From positions 57,773 through 121,772 of the forward strand of contig CAJOEH010000001.1 in NCBI GenBank assembly GCA_905233385.1: DNA of 64,000 bases, read 5' to 3'. The notes below the pieces were generated by a model. That model was not told the origin of the DNA. It ran no database searches and saw nothing but the letters and a program-made list of their open reading frames with translations. Positions 7,956 to 17,140 of this stretch are shown piece by piece (the stretch's first letter is position 1; each line of letters starts with the position of its first letter). Both the position numbers and the translations under genes were made by a program. Source of the stretch: an uncultured Oscillospiraceae bacterium (GTDB lineage: Bacteria > Bacillota > Clostridia > Oscillospirales > Oscillospiraceae).

Positions 7956-10721
7956 CTATTTCTCGGCGGGTACTGTTTCCGTTTCCTCCTTCGGAGGATC
8001 CGGGAAGAGAATGAATTCTTTCTTTCGGCGCAGCCAGATCAGCGCGCCGAAGCCGATCAGCGCCGCCGCGGAGATGAGGCAGCCGACGGTCAGTCCCGGC
8101 GTACGGTAGCGCAGGGTGATCGTATGCATGCCCGCGGTGAGCGGGAAGGCGATCACCGCGTCCGTCAGCTTGACGGAGGGATTCGACGGATCGAAGGTCG
8201 CCGCAAGCTCCACTTTCTCGCCGTCCACGGTCGCCGTCCAGCCCGGCTCATACGGGACCGAAGTATAGAACAGGCCGTCGCGCTGCGCATAGATCACGCC
8301 GGAAAGCTCGTTGTCTCTCACCTTCGTCAGCTCCCAGGGCTCATCGGCAAGCTCCGCCCAACCGCGGCGGAACGCGTAGTCGTCCATCAGCTCGACATCC
8401 AGAGAGAAGGTCCCCGCTCTGCCCGCGTCCACGAAGTAGACCAGGGTGATCTCGTCGCCCGCAGAGCACCAGCCGAGGCTGAACAAGCTGCGCGCCTTGA
8501 TGTTGCGCTCAAACAGGTAATTGCCGTTGTGGTAGACGGACACCGTGCTGACGTTGTCGAATTTCGTCGTCGCGCAGTACAGGCCGTCCGTCTCCGCGCG
8601 GTAGACCACGCTGAGGCTGGAGCGTCCCGACGCGCCGTTGCAGTTGTAGGAATATTGCGTGCCGGACGTGCCGCCCGCCTCCAGTGTCACGTTCTCATCC
8701 GAATGGCGCAGCTCCGAATACTGCACGGGCACGTACAGCGACTCATGCACGCCGGTCGCCAGAACGAACATGTCGTTCTGCTCCCAGATCGGATTGTACT
8801 TCTGCTCCTCCGCGACGAAGTCCTCAAATTCAATACATGTCATGAAGCCGACGGAGATGAAATAGTCGTTGCGCAGAAGATTCGTATTGCCCTCCGTGGC
8901 GACCAGCGTGTTGTACTGCGTGTCGCGGTACTGACCGTCGCGGTCGAGCAGGTATTTGATGCCGCACATCGCGTTGGCGAACGGCGAGGACTCGTAATAG
9001 AGGAAGCGATTGCTCCCGGGCCACGACGAGGTGCCGAGGGAGCGGGAGAAGCGGTTGAAATTGACATTGGCGGACGAGGTGAAGATCGTCACGCCGTTGT
9101 AATAGTTAAGCGCGCCGTCGTTCAGCGTATGGGTGTTGGTCGTCTCCGTGCGCCAGAACAGGGTCTTGCCGTCCTCCTGCATCTCGGCCGTATCCAGCAG
9201 CGCCTGCACCGCCGCGCCGTCCTTCGGGTAGTCCGAGCGCGAGGTGAAGGCGACCTTGTCGGCGCCGAAGCTGAAGCAGAGCGCCATTTCCGTAGTAATG
9301 ACCGCCGCCAGCAGGCAGAACGACACGATGCGCCGCCAGGTCTTCTTTCCGTAGAGCAGGAAGAACGCGACCATGGCCGCGAGCACGGCGATCGCCGCAA
9401 TGAGGTTTTTCTTGCCGATCGTCTCATATCCCCAGGCGTTCCAGATGAACAGACCCGCGACCGGAACGATGATCGCCAGATACCACTTTTTGAAGCTGTC
9501 CATCAGCGTAAAGGCGCGGTACGCCATACAGATCAGGACGAAGCAGAACAGGAAGCTGAAGCGGTACGGCAGCATATTCGGGAAGTGGAAGCCGTGCCAG
9601 ACGTAGTCCAAATAGCGGGAAATGAAGCTGAGCAGCAGGAAGAACAGCAGCAGCACGCTGCAGAGCTTTTCGCGCAGTTTGATCTTGCCGCAGCAGCAGA
9701 AATAGATCGCCAGGACGATCGCCGCGAAACTGCAGTAGACGTTCGGCAGGCCCTCCATCTTGGTAACGTCGGGCATCGGCATCAGATTGGAAAAGATCTC
9801 TCTCGACGCGCTCCAGATCCCGGGGAGCGTCTGCTCCCACAGGAAGCTGAAAATGCTCTGCCCCTCCGGCACAGTGCCGCTGACGCCCTTGGCGATGTTC
9901 AGGCCGAACACGGCGACGTCCTTGCTCTTTGCGGAGTTCGTGATCTGCATCGCCTTGAGCGTCGGGATCAGCAGCGCAGCGGCAAGGGCGACGCCGATCA
10001 CCGTGCAGATGCCGATCCGCAGGAAACGCCGCAGGAAGTTCTTCACGCCCTGCCAGCAGACGATGCAGTAGACGATAAAGGTGAGGAGAACAAAGATGCA
10101 GCAGAAGTACGCGATATAGTAATTGCACCAGAGCGACAGCCCCAGGGCGATGATATAGAGGCGGAATTTGCCGTCGCGCAGGAGGCTGACCGTACCGGCG
10201 ATCAGAAGCGGTAGGAGCGCGAAGGTATCCAGCCAGATGTTGTTCCAGTAGTAGCCGCAGACCCACGCGCAGAAGGCGTACATCAGCCCGAAGAAGGCGA
10301 TGGAAAGGTCGTTTTTGCGGTAGACGATACGCAGGAACATCGCCATGAACAGCCCCGCGCAGGCGATCTTAATGATCGTCAGCAGGGTGAAGAACTCCAG
10401 AAGCGCGGAGGCCGGTACGAGGATGCACAGCCAGTTCAGCGGGCTCGCGAGGTAGTAGGCAAAGAGGGACGCGTAGCCCGTGCCCATGCCGACGTTCCAG
10501 GTGTATTGCAGGGAGCTGCCGGAGAGCAGCTTCTCATGGAACGCGGAGAAGAAGGGATAATACTGGTGCCATTCGTCATGCGCCAGGATCATTCGATTGC
10601 CGAACGGGTAAACGCCGGCGACGGCGAAGACGCAGAACACGATCAGGAACGGCAGGAAAAACGCCAGCAGCAGCGGCAGGCGTTCCAGCCATTTTTTCTT
10701 TTTTAAGGGAGAAGATTTCAT
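7956..10721 (-). CDS. YfhO-family polytopic membrane protein (copy 1)
   Basis: 921 residues. A first hydrophobic segment (LLLAFFLPFLIVFCVFAVAG) is followed by a conserved acidic loop (AHDEWHQYYPFF) and the GMGTGYASLFAYYLASPLN stretch typical of GT-C-fold YfhO proteins. About a dozen further helices follow, then a large extracytoplasmic domain and one C-terminal helix ending in a basic tail. Bacterial YfhO proteins are implicated in transferring lipid-linked sugars to cell-envelope polymers such as lipoteichoic acid; the acceptor here is unknown. The start at 10721 has GGAGG upstream. A close paralogue lies directly upstream on the same strand, separated by repeats and by this gene's own promoter. 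Confidence 0.85.
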   Translation of the reverse strand: MKSSPLKKKKWLERLPLLLAFFLPFLIVFCVFAVAGVYPFGNRMILAHDEWHQYYPFFSAFHEKLLSGSSLQYTWNVGMGTGYASLFAYYLASPLNWLCILVPASALLEFFTLLTIIKIACAGLFMAMFLRIVYRKNDLSIAFFGLMYAFCAWVCGYYWNNIWLDTFALLPLLIAGTVSLLRDGKFRLYIIALGLSLWCNYYIAYFCCIFVLLTFIVYCIVCWQGVKNFLRRFLRIGICTVIGVALAAALLIPTLKAMQITNSAKSKDVAVFGLNIAKGVSGTVPEGQSIFSFLWEQTLPGIWSASREIFSNLMPMPDVTKMEGLPNVYCSFAAIVLAIYFCCCGKIKLREKLCSVLLLFFLLLSFISRYLDYVWHGFHFPNMLPYRFSFLFCFVLICMAYRAFTLMDSFKKWYLAIIVPVAGLFIWNAWGYETIGKKNLIAAIAVLAAMVAFFLLYGKKTWRRIVSFCLLAAVITTEMALCFSFGADKVAFTSRSDYPKDGAAVQALLDTAEMQEDGKTLFWRTETTNTHTLNDGALNYYNGVTIFTSSANVNFNRFSRSLGTSSWPGSNRFLYYESSPFANAMCGIKYLLDRDGQYRDTQYNTLVATEGNTNLLRNDYFISVGFMTCIEFEDFVAEEQKYNPIWEQNDMFVLATGVHESLYVPVQYSELRHSDENVTLEAGGTSGTQYSYNCNGASGRSSLSVVYRAETDGLYCATTKFDNVSTVSVYHNGNYLFERNIKARSLFSLGWCSAGDEITLVYFVDAGRAGTFSLDVELMDDYAFRRGWAELADEPWELTKVRDNELSGVIYAQRDGLFYTSVPYEPGWTATVDGEKVELAATFDPSNPSVKLTDAVIAFPLTAGMHTITLRYRTPGLTVGCLISAAALIGFGALIWLRRKKEFILFPDPPKEETETVPAEK

Positions 10722-10766
10722 TCTACTACCTCCTCTGGGTTTATGGAGTTTTCCCTTGCGTAATCA

Positions 10767-10798
10767 ATCATATCATCACAAAAGTTGTTGCGCAACAA
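10767..10798 (-). promoter_or_regulatory. Promoter of yfhO-like copy 1 with 14-bp palindrome
   Basis: Minus strand: TTGCGC (10790-10795), 17-base spacer, TATGAT (10767-10772). A perfect palindrome TTGTTGCGCAACAA (10785-10798) covers the -35 box and could be an operator. Confidence 0.55.
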
Positions 10799-10806
10799 GC
10801 CGAAAA

Positions 10807-10963
10807 GCCCTCTTTTGTCAAAAGAGGGTGGCTCCGCAGGAGCCGGGTGATTGATCCTCTGTCTGTCGCCCGAAGGGCGATTCTTTCAATCATCTTCGCT
10901 TTCAGGTTTTAATCCTCCGGCGCTGCGCGCCACCTCCTTTTCAAAAAAGGAGGCTTTGCAAAG
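10807..10963 (+). repeat. Composite intergenic repeat, copy 1
   Basis: Two elements that recur at 13764-14036. The first (10807-10890) contains the hairpin CCTCTTTTGTCAAAAGAGG, then GGCTCC-GCA-GGAGCC and CGCCC-GAA-GGGCG. The second (10911-10963) contains CCTCCTTTT-CAA-AAAAGGAGG. The last hairpin lies just beyond the stop of the second yfhO-like gene and probably serves as its terminator on the minus strand. Confidence 0.75.
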
Positions 10964-10973
10964 CAGGAGGCGA

Positions 10974-13700
10974 TCAGCAGTGATCGGAAGCTTCGGGCGG
11001 GTCCGGGAAAATCGTATAGTCTTTCCTGCGCAGGTACAGCAGCGCGCCGAACGCGAGCAGCGATACCGCCGAGATCAGGATGCCGGCAGTCAGCCCCGGC
11101 GTTCTGTAGGTCAGAGTGACCGTATGCGTTCCCGCACCGAGCGGGAAGGAAACCACCGCGTCCGTCAGCTTGACGGTTTCGGCGGACGGATCGAAGGTCT
11201 CCGCGAGGGGCACCTCTTCCCCATCGACCGTCGCCGTCCAGCCCGGCTCATACGGCACGGAGGTGTAAAACAGGCCGTCGCGCAGCGCGGTCACAGTGCC
11301 GGACAGTTTCGTGTCCGACACCTCCGTCAGCTCCCACGGCTCGTCGGCGAGCTCGTCGTAACCGCGCAGGAACGTTTCGTCGTCCATGCGCGCTACGTCT
11401 GCGTAAATATATCCCTGCCAGCCGGGATCGACGAAGTAGGCGAGCTGGATCTCGTCGCCCGCGGACATTCTGCCGAGGCTGAACATGCCGCGCGAAGTAA
11501 TATAGCGGTCAAACAGGAATTGTCCGTTGCGGTAGACGTAGACCGTCGAAAGATTCGGGAGTCTCGTCGTAGCGCAGTAGAGTCCGTCTTCCGGCGCATG
11601 GTAGATCAGGCTGAACGTAGAGCGCCCGGAACCGTTTGCACAGCTATAGAAGAAGTATCCTTCCAAACCCTCGTACGGTTCGAGCGTGCTGCCCTCGTTC
11701 CATGCAATCGCCTGCGAAAGCGGCAGGGTGAGGAACAGGTCTTCATGCACTCCGGTCGCCCGCGCGAACAGCTCGTTTTGGTCGCGGATCGGGTCTTCTG
11801 TATCCGCATTCTCGAAAAATGCAGACAGATCGGCGTCCGTCATAAAGCCGGCGGAAATAAAGTAGTTGTTTCGCAGCAGATTCGTGCCGCCCTCCGTTGC
11901 GATTTTAGTATTGTCCGCCGGGTCGAGGTCGCGCCCCTCGCGGTCGAGGAGGTACTTGACGCCGCACAGCGTATTGGAAAACGGCGAAGTCTCAAAATAG
12001 AGATACCAGTTATATACCGCCAGGGACGACAGCCCGAGGGCGGGAGAAAAGCGGTTGAAATTGGCGTTCGCGGACGAGGTAAAGATTGAAACGCCGCGGT
12101 AGCCGTTCAGTGCGCCGTCGTTGCGCGACTGCGTGACGGTCGTCTCCGTGCGCCAGAAGGCGTTCTTGCCTTCCAGTTCCTTCGTATTATTGACCAGGCA
12201 CTCTACCGCCGCGCCGTCCTGCGGATAATCGGCTTTCGCCGTAAAGTCCGCCTGCTTGATCCCGTAATGGAAGCAAGAAATCATCTCGGCGGCGATCACC
12301 GCGAAGAGGATCACATTGGCGGTCACGCGACGCGCCTTGCTCTTTCCGTAAATCAGGAAGGCAGAGACCATCGCGGCGAGCAAAAGGATCGCCGCGAGCA
12401 CGGATCCGTGCTCCGCGCCCCATGCGTTCCAGATCAGCAGTCCCGCGGCCGGCACGATGATCGCTAAATACCACGGCTTGAAGCGGTCCATCAGGGTGTA
12501 GGCGCGATACGCCATCGCGATCGTGACAAAGCTGAACAGGAAGCTGAAGCGGTACGGCAGGCCGTTCGGGAAGTGGAAGCCGTGCCAGACGTAATCCAGC
12601 TTGCGGAAGATAAAGCTCATCAGCAGGAAGATCAGCAGGAAGCCGCTGCACAGCTTTTCCCGCAGGCTGACCTTGCCGCAGCAGAAGAAACAGATCGCCA
12701 GCACCACGGCGCAGAAGCCGCAGTAGATATTCGGCAGACCCGCCGGCAGGATATCCGTAATGGACGGGTCGGGCATGAGATTGGAGAGGATCGTCCGCGA
12801 CGCGTTCCACACGCCGGAAAGGCCGCTCGCGCCTCCCGCGAGATTCAGCTCCCACGCGCCAAAGTCCGTACCGGCAGCGGAAAAGGAATTCATCATCGCC
12901 TTGAGCGTCGGGAGCAGGAGCACGGCGGTTAGCCCCACGCCGATCAGCGTGCCGACGGCGATCCGCAGGAAACGCCGCAGGAAGTTCTTCCAGCCCTGCC
13001 AGAAGACGATGCAGTAGGCGATAAACGTCAGCAGGACGAAAATGCAGCAGAAATAGGCCAGATAGTAGTTGCACCAGAGCGAAAGCGCAAGCGCGACAAT
13101 ATAAAGCCGGAACCTGCCGTCGCGCAGGATGCAGACCGTGCCCGCGATCAGAAGCGGCAGGAGCGCGAAAGTGTCCAGCCACATGTTGTTCCAGTAGTAG
13201 CCGGCGACCCACGAACAGAGCGCGTACAGCAGCGCGAAGAACGCGACGGAAAGGTCGTTCCTGCGGTAAACGATGCGCAGGAAGAGCGCGAAGAAGAGGC
13301 CCGCGCAGGCGATCTTCACGACCGTCAGAAAGGCGAAAAACTCCAAAAGTACGGAGGACGGCACGAGGACGCACAGCCAGTTCAGCGGGCTCGCGAGGTA
13401 GTAGGCAAAGAGCGAGGCGTAGCCCGTGCCCATGCCGACGTCCCAGGTGTATTGCAGGGAGCCGCCGTTCATCAGCTTCTCGCGGAACGCCTTGAAGAAC
13501 GGGAAATACTGCTTCTCGCCGTCCCAAATCAGGATCGTCTTATCTCCGAACGGCGAGAGCCCCGCGAGGGCAAAGATCACGCACGCGATCACGAACGGCA
13601 GGAAGAACGCCAGCGCAAGCGGTAAACGGCTCTCATTTTTCTGTTGTAACGGAGAAGCCGTCTTCTTTGACGGAGGCGCTTTCTTCTTGTTCTTACCCAT
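10974..13700 (-). CDS. YfhO-family polytopic membrane protein (copy 2)
   Basis: 908 residues, alignable end to end with the downstream paralogue by eye: the same LALAFFLPFVIACVIFALAG first helix, GMGTGYASLFAYYLASPLN, SVAFFALLYALCSWVAGYYW and a shared extracytoplasmic C-terminal domain. A GT-C-like envelope glycosyltransferase or flippase role is known for the family; the substrate is unknown. I chose the ATG at 13700, where AAAGGA sits 9 bases upstream and a lysine-rich cytoplasmic tail (GKNKKKAPPSKK) begins; the frame is open to 13778 without a good ribosome binding site. The most visible difference between copies is this N-terminal tail and divergence in the outer domain, suggesting different acceptors. 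Confidence 0.85.
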   Translation of the reverse strand: MGKNKKKAPPSKKTASPLQQKNESRLPLALAFFLPFVIACVIFALAGLSPFGDKTILIWDGEKQYFPFFKAFREKLMNGGSLQYTWDVGMGTGYASLFAYYLASPLNWLCVLVPSSVLLEFFAFLTVVKIACAGLFFALFLRIVYRRNDLSVAFFALLYALCSWVAGYYWNNMWLDTFALLPLLIAGTVCILRDGRFRLYIVALALSLWCNYYLAYFCCIFVLLTFIAYCIVFWQGWKNFLRRFLRIAVGTLIGVGLTAVLLLPTLKAMMNSFSAAGTDFGAWELNLAGGASGLSGVWNASRTILSNLMPDPSITDILPAGLPNIYCGFCAVVLAICFFCCGKVSLREKLCSGFLLIFLLMSFIFRKLDYVWHGFHFPNGLPYRFSFLFSFVTIAMAYRAYTLMDRFKPWYLAIIVPAAGLLIWNAWGAEHGSVLAAILLLAAMVSAFLIYGKSKARRVTANVILFAVIAAEMISCFHYGIKQADFTAKADYPQDGAAVECLVNNTKELEGKNAFWRTETTVTQSRNDGALNGYRGVSIFTSSANANFNRFSPALGLSSLAVYNWYLYFETSPFSNTLCGVKYLLDREGRDLDPADNTKIATEGGTNLLRNNYFISAGFMTDADLSAFFENADTEDPIRDQNELFARATGVHEDLFLTLPLSQAIAWNEGSTLEPYEGLEGYFFYSCANGSGRSTFSLIYHAPEDGLYCATTRLPNLSTVYVYRNGQFLFDRYITSRGMFSLGRMSAGDEIQLAYFVDPGWQGYIYADVARMDDETFLRGYDELADEPWELTEVSDTKLSGTVTALRDGLFYTSVPYEPGWTATVDGEEVPLAETFDPSAETVKLTDAVVSFPLGAGTHTVTLTYRTPGLTAGILISAVSLLAFGALLYLRRKDYTIFPDPPEASDHC

Positions 13701-13763
13701 TCCTTTGATTCCTTTCAAAGCAGTTGATTGATTTCTCATGCACTTTCTGCCGCGCACTTCGAA

Positions 13764-14036
13764 GCCCTCTTTTGTCAAAAGAGGGTGGCTCCGCAGGAGC
13801 CGGGTGATTTAGCCTTAATCTGTCGCCCGTAGGGCGATCATTTCAATCTTATTATTTATCAAACTCGCAGGTACGCCGTTCGCGGATGGTAAAACGTGCA
13901 GGCTTGAAAGGAAGAATTGAATTGCCTTGCGGGTGGCTATTAAGGTTAAATCCTCCGCCCAGTGTGCGCACTGGGCACCTCCTTTTAACAAAAGGAGGCT
14001 TTTCGTTTCCCCTTTTTACAAAAGGGGGCTTTGCGG
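13764..14036 (+). repeat. Composite intergenic repeat, copy 2
   Basis: The gene-free stretch 13701-14137 is made of repeats. 13764-13848 repeats 10807-10890 nearly base for base; 13949-14006 corresponds to 10911-10963 with a changed GCCCAGTGTGCGCACTGGGC hairpin, and 14008-14036 adds a similar CCCCTTTTTACAAAAGGGG hairpin. No open frame here is credible as a gene. Confidence 0.75.
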
Positions 14037-14041
14037 CTACC

Positions 14042-14123
14042 GTAGGGAGGCGTCCCCAGACGCCTCCGTTCCATTCGCAGGTTGTTTTGTCAGACACGGA
14101 GGCATGTGGGCATGCCTCCCTAC
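14042..14123 (+). repeat. Single REP pair (BIME) remote from the RAYT gene
   Basis: GTAG followed by the hairpin GGAGGCGTCCCCAGACGCCTCC-type unit (14042-14067), a 30-base middle, then an inverted unit GGAGGCATG-TGGG-CATGCCTCC followed by CTAC (14098-14123). Both halves match the REP units flanking the RAYT gene at 41 kb, but the middle sequence differs. Confidence 0.85.
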
Positions 14124-14137
14124 GGGAGGATAGATAA

Positions 14138-14974
14138 TTATATCCGTCCGCCGAGGCGCTTCAGCAGATACGGCAGGGTCTGCTCGAAGTTCACGCCGTA
14201 CCAGCGCGCGTCGGGGTCTCCCGCCGTCGCGCGGATGGTTTGCACGACGTAGTCCGCCGCTAACGCGATCGCGTCCTCTGCGAGCAGGCCGAGGGTCAGC
14301 GCGCCCGCGCAGGTCGATGCGAAGAGGTCGCCCGTGCCGTAGAAAACGGACGGGATATATTCCGTTTCATGCAGGGAGAACCTCCCTGCCCGATCCATCG
14401 CCGCCACGCCCATGTGCGTATCATCCGCGCGGATGCCCGTCACGATGGCGGTCTTCGCGCCGAGGAGAAGCAGTTTTTCCAGAAGCGCGCGCACGAAGGC
14501 TTCTTCGTGCCGCTCGCGGTAGGTCTCCCCTGTCAGCAGGCACGCCTCCGTCACGTTCGGCGTGATCACGTCCGCCATGCGGCAGAGGGCTTTCATGGAT
14601 TCCGGAAAATCCGGCGCGAAGCCCGCGTAAAGCCTGCCGTGATCGGCCATGACCGGGTCGACGAAGATCAGCGCGCCGTCCGCGCCGAAGTCCGCGATCA
14701 CCCGCTCGACGAGCGCAATCTGCTCCGCCGAGCCGAGATAGCCCGTGTAGATCGCGTCGAAGCGGAGGCCCAACTTCTTCCAGTGGTCGGTGATCGGCGC
14801 TATGCTGTCCGACAGCTCGCGGCTGTAAAAGCCGTCGAACGCCGTGTGCGCGGAGAGCAGCACCGTCGGCAGGGCGGCGCACTCCAGCCCCATCGCGGAC
14901 AGGACGGGCAGCGCGATGCTCTGCGAGCATTTCCCGACGCAGGAAAAGTCCTGAATACTGACAATTCGTTTCAT
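14138..14974 (-). CDS. Pyridoxamine/pyridoxal kinase (PfkB/ribokinase-like)
   Basis: 278 residues; a cytoplasmic vitamin B6 salvage kinase making pyridoxal/pyridoxamine 5'-phosphate from ATP. Family marks are the N-terminal IQDFSCVGKCS loop, AIYTGYLGSAEQ, VDPVMADHGRLY, TPNVTEACLL, IVTGI, and the catalytic YGTGDLFASTCAG anion-hole motif. Length is normal. It is transcribed alone on the minus strand, divergent from the transporter gene at 15122, and its 3' side abuts the REP pair. PfkB relatives such as hydroxymethylpyrimidine kinase are an alternative, but the opening motif and GTGD context favour the pyridoxamine kinase group. Confidence 0.88.
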   Translation of the reverse strand: MKRIVSIQDFSCVGKCSQSIALPVLSAMGLECAALPTVLLSAHTAFDGFYSRELSDSIAPITDHWKKLGLRFDAIYTGYLGSAEQIALVERVIADFGADGALIFVDPVMADHGRLYAGFAPDFPESMKALCRMADVITPNVTEACLLTGETYRERHEEAFVRALLEKLLLLGAKTAIVTGIRADDTHMGVAAMDRAGRFSLHETEYIPSVFYGTGDLFASTCAGALTLGLLAEDAIALAADYVVQTIRATAGDPDARWYGVNFEQTLPYLLKRLGGRI

Positions 14975-15066
14975 AGTATATCCTCTATAGAAAGATTATG
15001 GATATTATACCGCATTTCACGCCGAAAGAAAAGAGAGAATCTCACGGATTTCCTGCAAATCGGCAG

Positions 15067-15095
15067 TTACAAATCCGGCGAAAGTGTTGTATAAT
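15067..15095 (+). promoter_or_regulatory. Promoter of the anion transporter gene
   Basis: TTACAA (15067-15072), 17-base spacer, TATAAT (15090-15095), then GGGAG ahead of the ATG at 15122. The -35 is weak. Confidence 0.6.
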
Positions 15096-15121
15096 GGAAA
15101 AAAGGCTATTGGGAGACCGCT

Positions 15122-16249
15122 ATGAAAAAGGTTTTGTCATTTCTGAAGAAAGAGCCCATGCTCGTCGCCGCCGTTCTCGCGGCGGTCGCGGCGCTGTTCA
15201 TCACGCCGCCGCGCAAGGAGCTCCTGTCGAGCATCGACTGGAAGACGCTCGCGACGCTCTTTATGCTTTTGAGCGTCCTCGACGGCTTCAAGCACGAGAA
15301 CCTGTTCCGCCCGGTCATCCGCGCGGTCGGCTCGATCCGTTCCCTGCTCGGGGTCAGTTTCTTCCTCGTCTTCGGGGTCTTCTTCTCGTCGATGTTCGTC
15401 ACGAACGACGTGTCCCTGATCATCTTCGTCCCGCTGACCATCCTCCTGTTCCGCGAATTCGGCAAGGAGCAGTACATCCTCCCCATCCTGACGATGGAGA
15501 ACATCGCGGCAATCCGCGGCAGTTTGCTTACCCCGTTCGGCAGTCCGCAGAATCTGTTCCTGTTCTCCAACAGCGGGATAGACACCGGCTCGTTCCTGCT
15601 GATGATGCTGCCGCTCTGGATCGGCAGCGCGGTGCTGATCGCGCTGTTCCTGCTGTTCCTCTACCGCAGGGATCTGAAGCAACCCGCCGCGCAGACCGCT
15701 TACGAGCCGGAGCCGTGGAAGCCCGAGGGCCGGGTGCGGCGCGTCGTCTATCTCGTCCTGTTCGCCGTGATCGTCGCCTGCATCGTCACGCGCACGCCTT
15801 ACTGGCCGTACGTGACCGCCTTCGTCACGGTCGCCCTGCTGATCTTCGACCGGCGGGTCTTCCTGCGGGTCGACTACGTCCTGCTTCTGACCTTCCTGTG
15901 CTTCTTCATCTTCTCCTCGTCCATCGCCGCGAACGAAACGATCGGGGGCTTCCTGAAAAACGCCGTCGCGGGACGCGAATACTGGTGGAGCATCGGGATC
16001 AGCCAGATCATCTCCAATGTGCCCGCCGCGATCGTCCTCTGGCCGTTCACCACCGACCTCAAGCCGCTGATCTACGGTCTCGACACCGCCGGTCTGGTCT
16101 TCATCATCGGCTCTCTGGCGTCCGTCATCAATCTGCGGCTCTATACCCGCGAATACCCCGGGCAGGGCAAACGATTCTTCCTCGTTTTCGAGAAGATCTC
16201 CCTCTGCTTCTTCGCGATCGTCGTCCTGCTCCAGCTCCTGCTGCTGTAG
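15122..16249 (+). CDS. SLC13/ArsB-like (ion transporter superfamily) permease
   Basis: 375 residues with about ten to eleven hydrophobic helices and nothing else. The two inverted halves typical of the IT superfamily can be seen: the first has FVTNDVSLIIFVPL and a GSLLTPFGSPQNLFLF hairpin loop, the second has IGISQIISNVPAAIVLWPF. These loops (TNDxxL / SNxPAA, and GSPQN) are the substrate-binding elements of SLC13, CitMHS and ArsB relatives. The protein therefore probably moves a carboxylate or other anion with Na+ or H+. The substrate cannot be assigned. The gene is monocistronic between its own promoter and terminator. Confidence 0.8.
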   Translation: MKKVLSFLKKEPMLVAAVLAAVAALFITPPRKELLSSIDWKTLATLFMLLSVLDGFKHENLFRPVIRAVGSIRSLLGVSFFLVFGVFFSSMFVTNDVSLIIFVPLTILLFREFGKEQYILPILTMENIAAIRGSLLTPFGSPQNLFLFSNSGIDTGSFLLMMLPLWIGSAVLIALFLLFLYRRDLKQPAAQTAYEPEPWKPEGRVRRVVYLVLFAVIVACIVTRTPYWPYVTAFVTVALLIFDRRVFLRVDYVLLLTFLCFFIFSSSIAANETIGGFLKNAVAGREYWWSIGISQIISNVPAAIVLWPFTTDLKPLIYGLDTAGLVFIIGSLASVINLRLYTREYPGQGKRFFLVFEKISLCFFAIVVLLQLLLL

Positions 16250-16256
16250 GCGCGTA

Positions 16257-16293
16257 GGAATCCCCCTGCCGCGCGGCAGGGGGATTCCTTGAC
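16257..16293 (+). terminator. Terminator of the transporter gene
   Basis: A perfect 14-bp stem (16257-16270 with 16275-16288, loop GCGC) followed by TTGACTTTATT. The tail doubles as the -35 of the next gene's promoter. Confidence 0.8.
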
Positions 16294-16317
16294 TTTATTC
16301 CCGAAAAAGCGTATAAT
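16289..16317 (+). promoter_or_regulatory. Promoter of the lipoprotein gene
   Basis: TTGACT (16289-16294), 17-base spacer, TATAAT (16312-16317). It overlaps the end of the preceding terminator. Confidence 0.8.
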
Positions 16318-16361
16318 ATGACGCAGAAAGTATGTCTCCAAATTGAAAGGAGTTTGAAAAA

Positions 16362-17099
16362 ATGAAGAAGCTCATCGCGCTCGCGGCCGTGTTCGTCCTG
16401 CTGCTCGGCCTTTTCGCCGGCTGCAATACGGTGCCCGCAAAAGAACCGGCCGAAAGCGAACCGACCGAAACGGAAGCCGTCACGCCGCCGCCCAAGCCCA
16501 CCCGCGCGACAGAACCCGACGACACCGAAGAGATCGTCGGCGTCTGGAACTACGCGATGGATGTCGGGGAGATCTATTCGCTCATGTTTGACTCCGCCGT
16601 CATTCCCGAACAGCAAGCCTCCATGCTCGCCGCCTTATCCCTGCTCTTCCGGGACGTCAGCGTCATCACGGTCATGGAATTCCGGGAGGATCATACCTAC
16701 TCGATCCACGCAGATGAGGATTCGGCGAAGACCGCCATTGAGAAGATGAAGGAAAACGCAAGGGAAAACCTGCTGGAGATCATTTCCGGCTTTTACGGGA
16801 TGACCGTCGAGGATCTGGAAGCGCAAATGGCGGAATCAGGCAAAACCATGGAGGAAGTCCTGGAAGCGTTTGACGCCGAGTTCAACATGGACTCTCTGCT
16901 CCCGCAGGTTTCGATGAGCTACGAGAGCGGCACCTTCACCTACGCGGAGGGAAGGCTGGTCCTGACCGACCGGGAGGACAATCAGGTCGTCTACACGATC
17001 GAAGTCGGCGACGATCAGCTGCGCATCACCGACATCGAGGGCGTATCCGGCGATCTGCCCGACGCGATGCTGCCCATGGTACTGGTCCGAGGCGAATAA
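16362..17099 (+). CDS. Lipoprotein of unknown function
   Basis: 245 residues. A lysine-start signal peptide with Lipo-box LFAGC predicts lipid anchoring at the cysteine near residue 21. A low-complexity Pro/Thr/Glu linker (to about residue 55) is followed by a region opening with EIVGVWNYAMDVGEIYSLMF, then a helical middle and a C-terminal beta-like part rich in aspartate and glutamate. The GVW..., TYS, and late GxFTY...LxL pattern recalls small lipocalin-like lipoproteins common in Clostridia, but I do not recognise a named family. AAAGGAG precedes the ATG. It is a single-gene unit between a strong promoter and a terminator. Confidence 0.75.
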   Translation: MKKLIALAAVFVLLLGLFAGCNTVPAKEPAESEPTETEAVTPPPKPTRATEPDDTEEIVGVWNYAMDVGEIYSLMFDSAVIPEQQASMLAALSLLFRDVSVITVMEFREDHTYSIHADEDSAKTAIEKMKENARENLLEIISGFYGMTVEDLEAQMAESGKTMEEVLEAFDAEFNMDSLLPQVSMSYESGTFTYAEGRLVLTDREDNQVVYTIEVGDDQLRITDIEGVSGDLPDAMLPMVLVRGE

Positions 17100-17103
17100 G
17101 CAA

Positions 17104-17140
17104 GCAGAGGTCAGACATTTTGTCTGACCTCTGCATTTTT
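17104..17140. terminator. Bidirectional terminator between lipoprotein gene and larC
   Basis: A perfect 14-bp stem (17104-17117 with 17121-17134, loop TTT) with ATTTTTATTT on the plus side. It sits between two converging stops. Confidence 0.8.

Noticed and set aside
7884..10214. A 776-codon plus-strand frame opposite the first yfhO-like gene
   Set aside because: It starts inside a terminator hairpin and reads as charged low-complexity sequence; the reverse strand encodes membrane helices.
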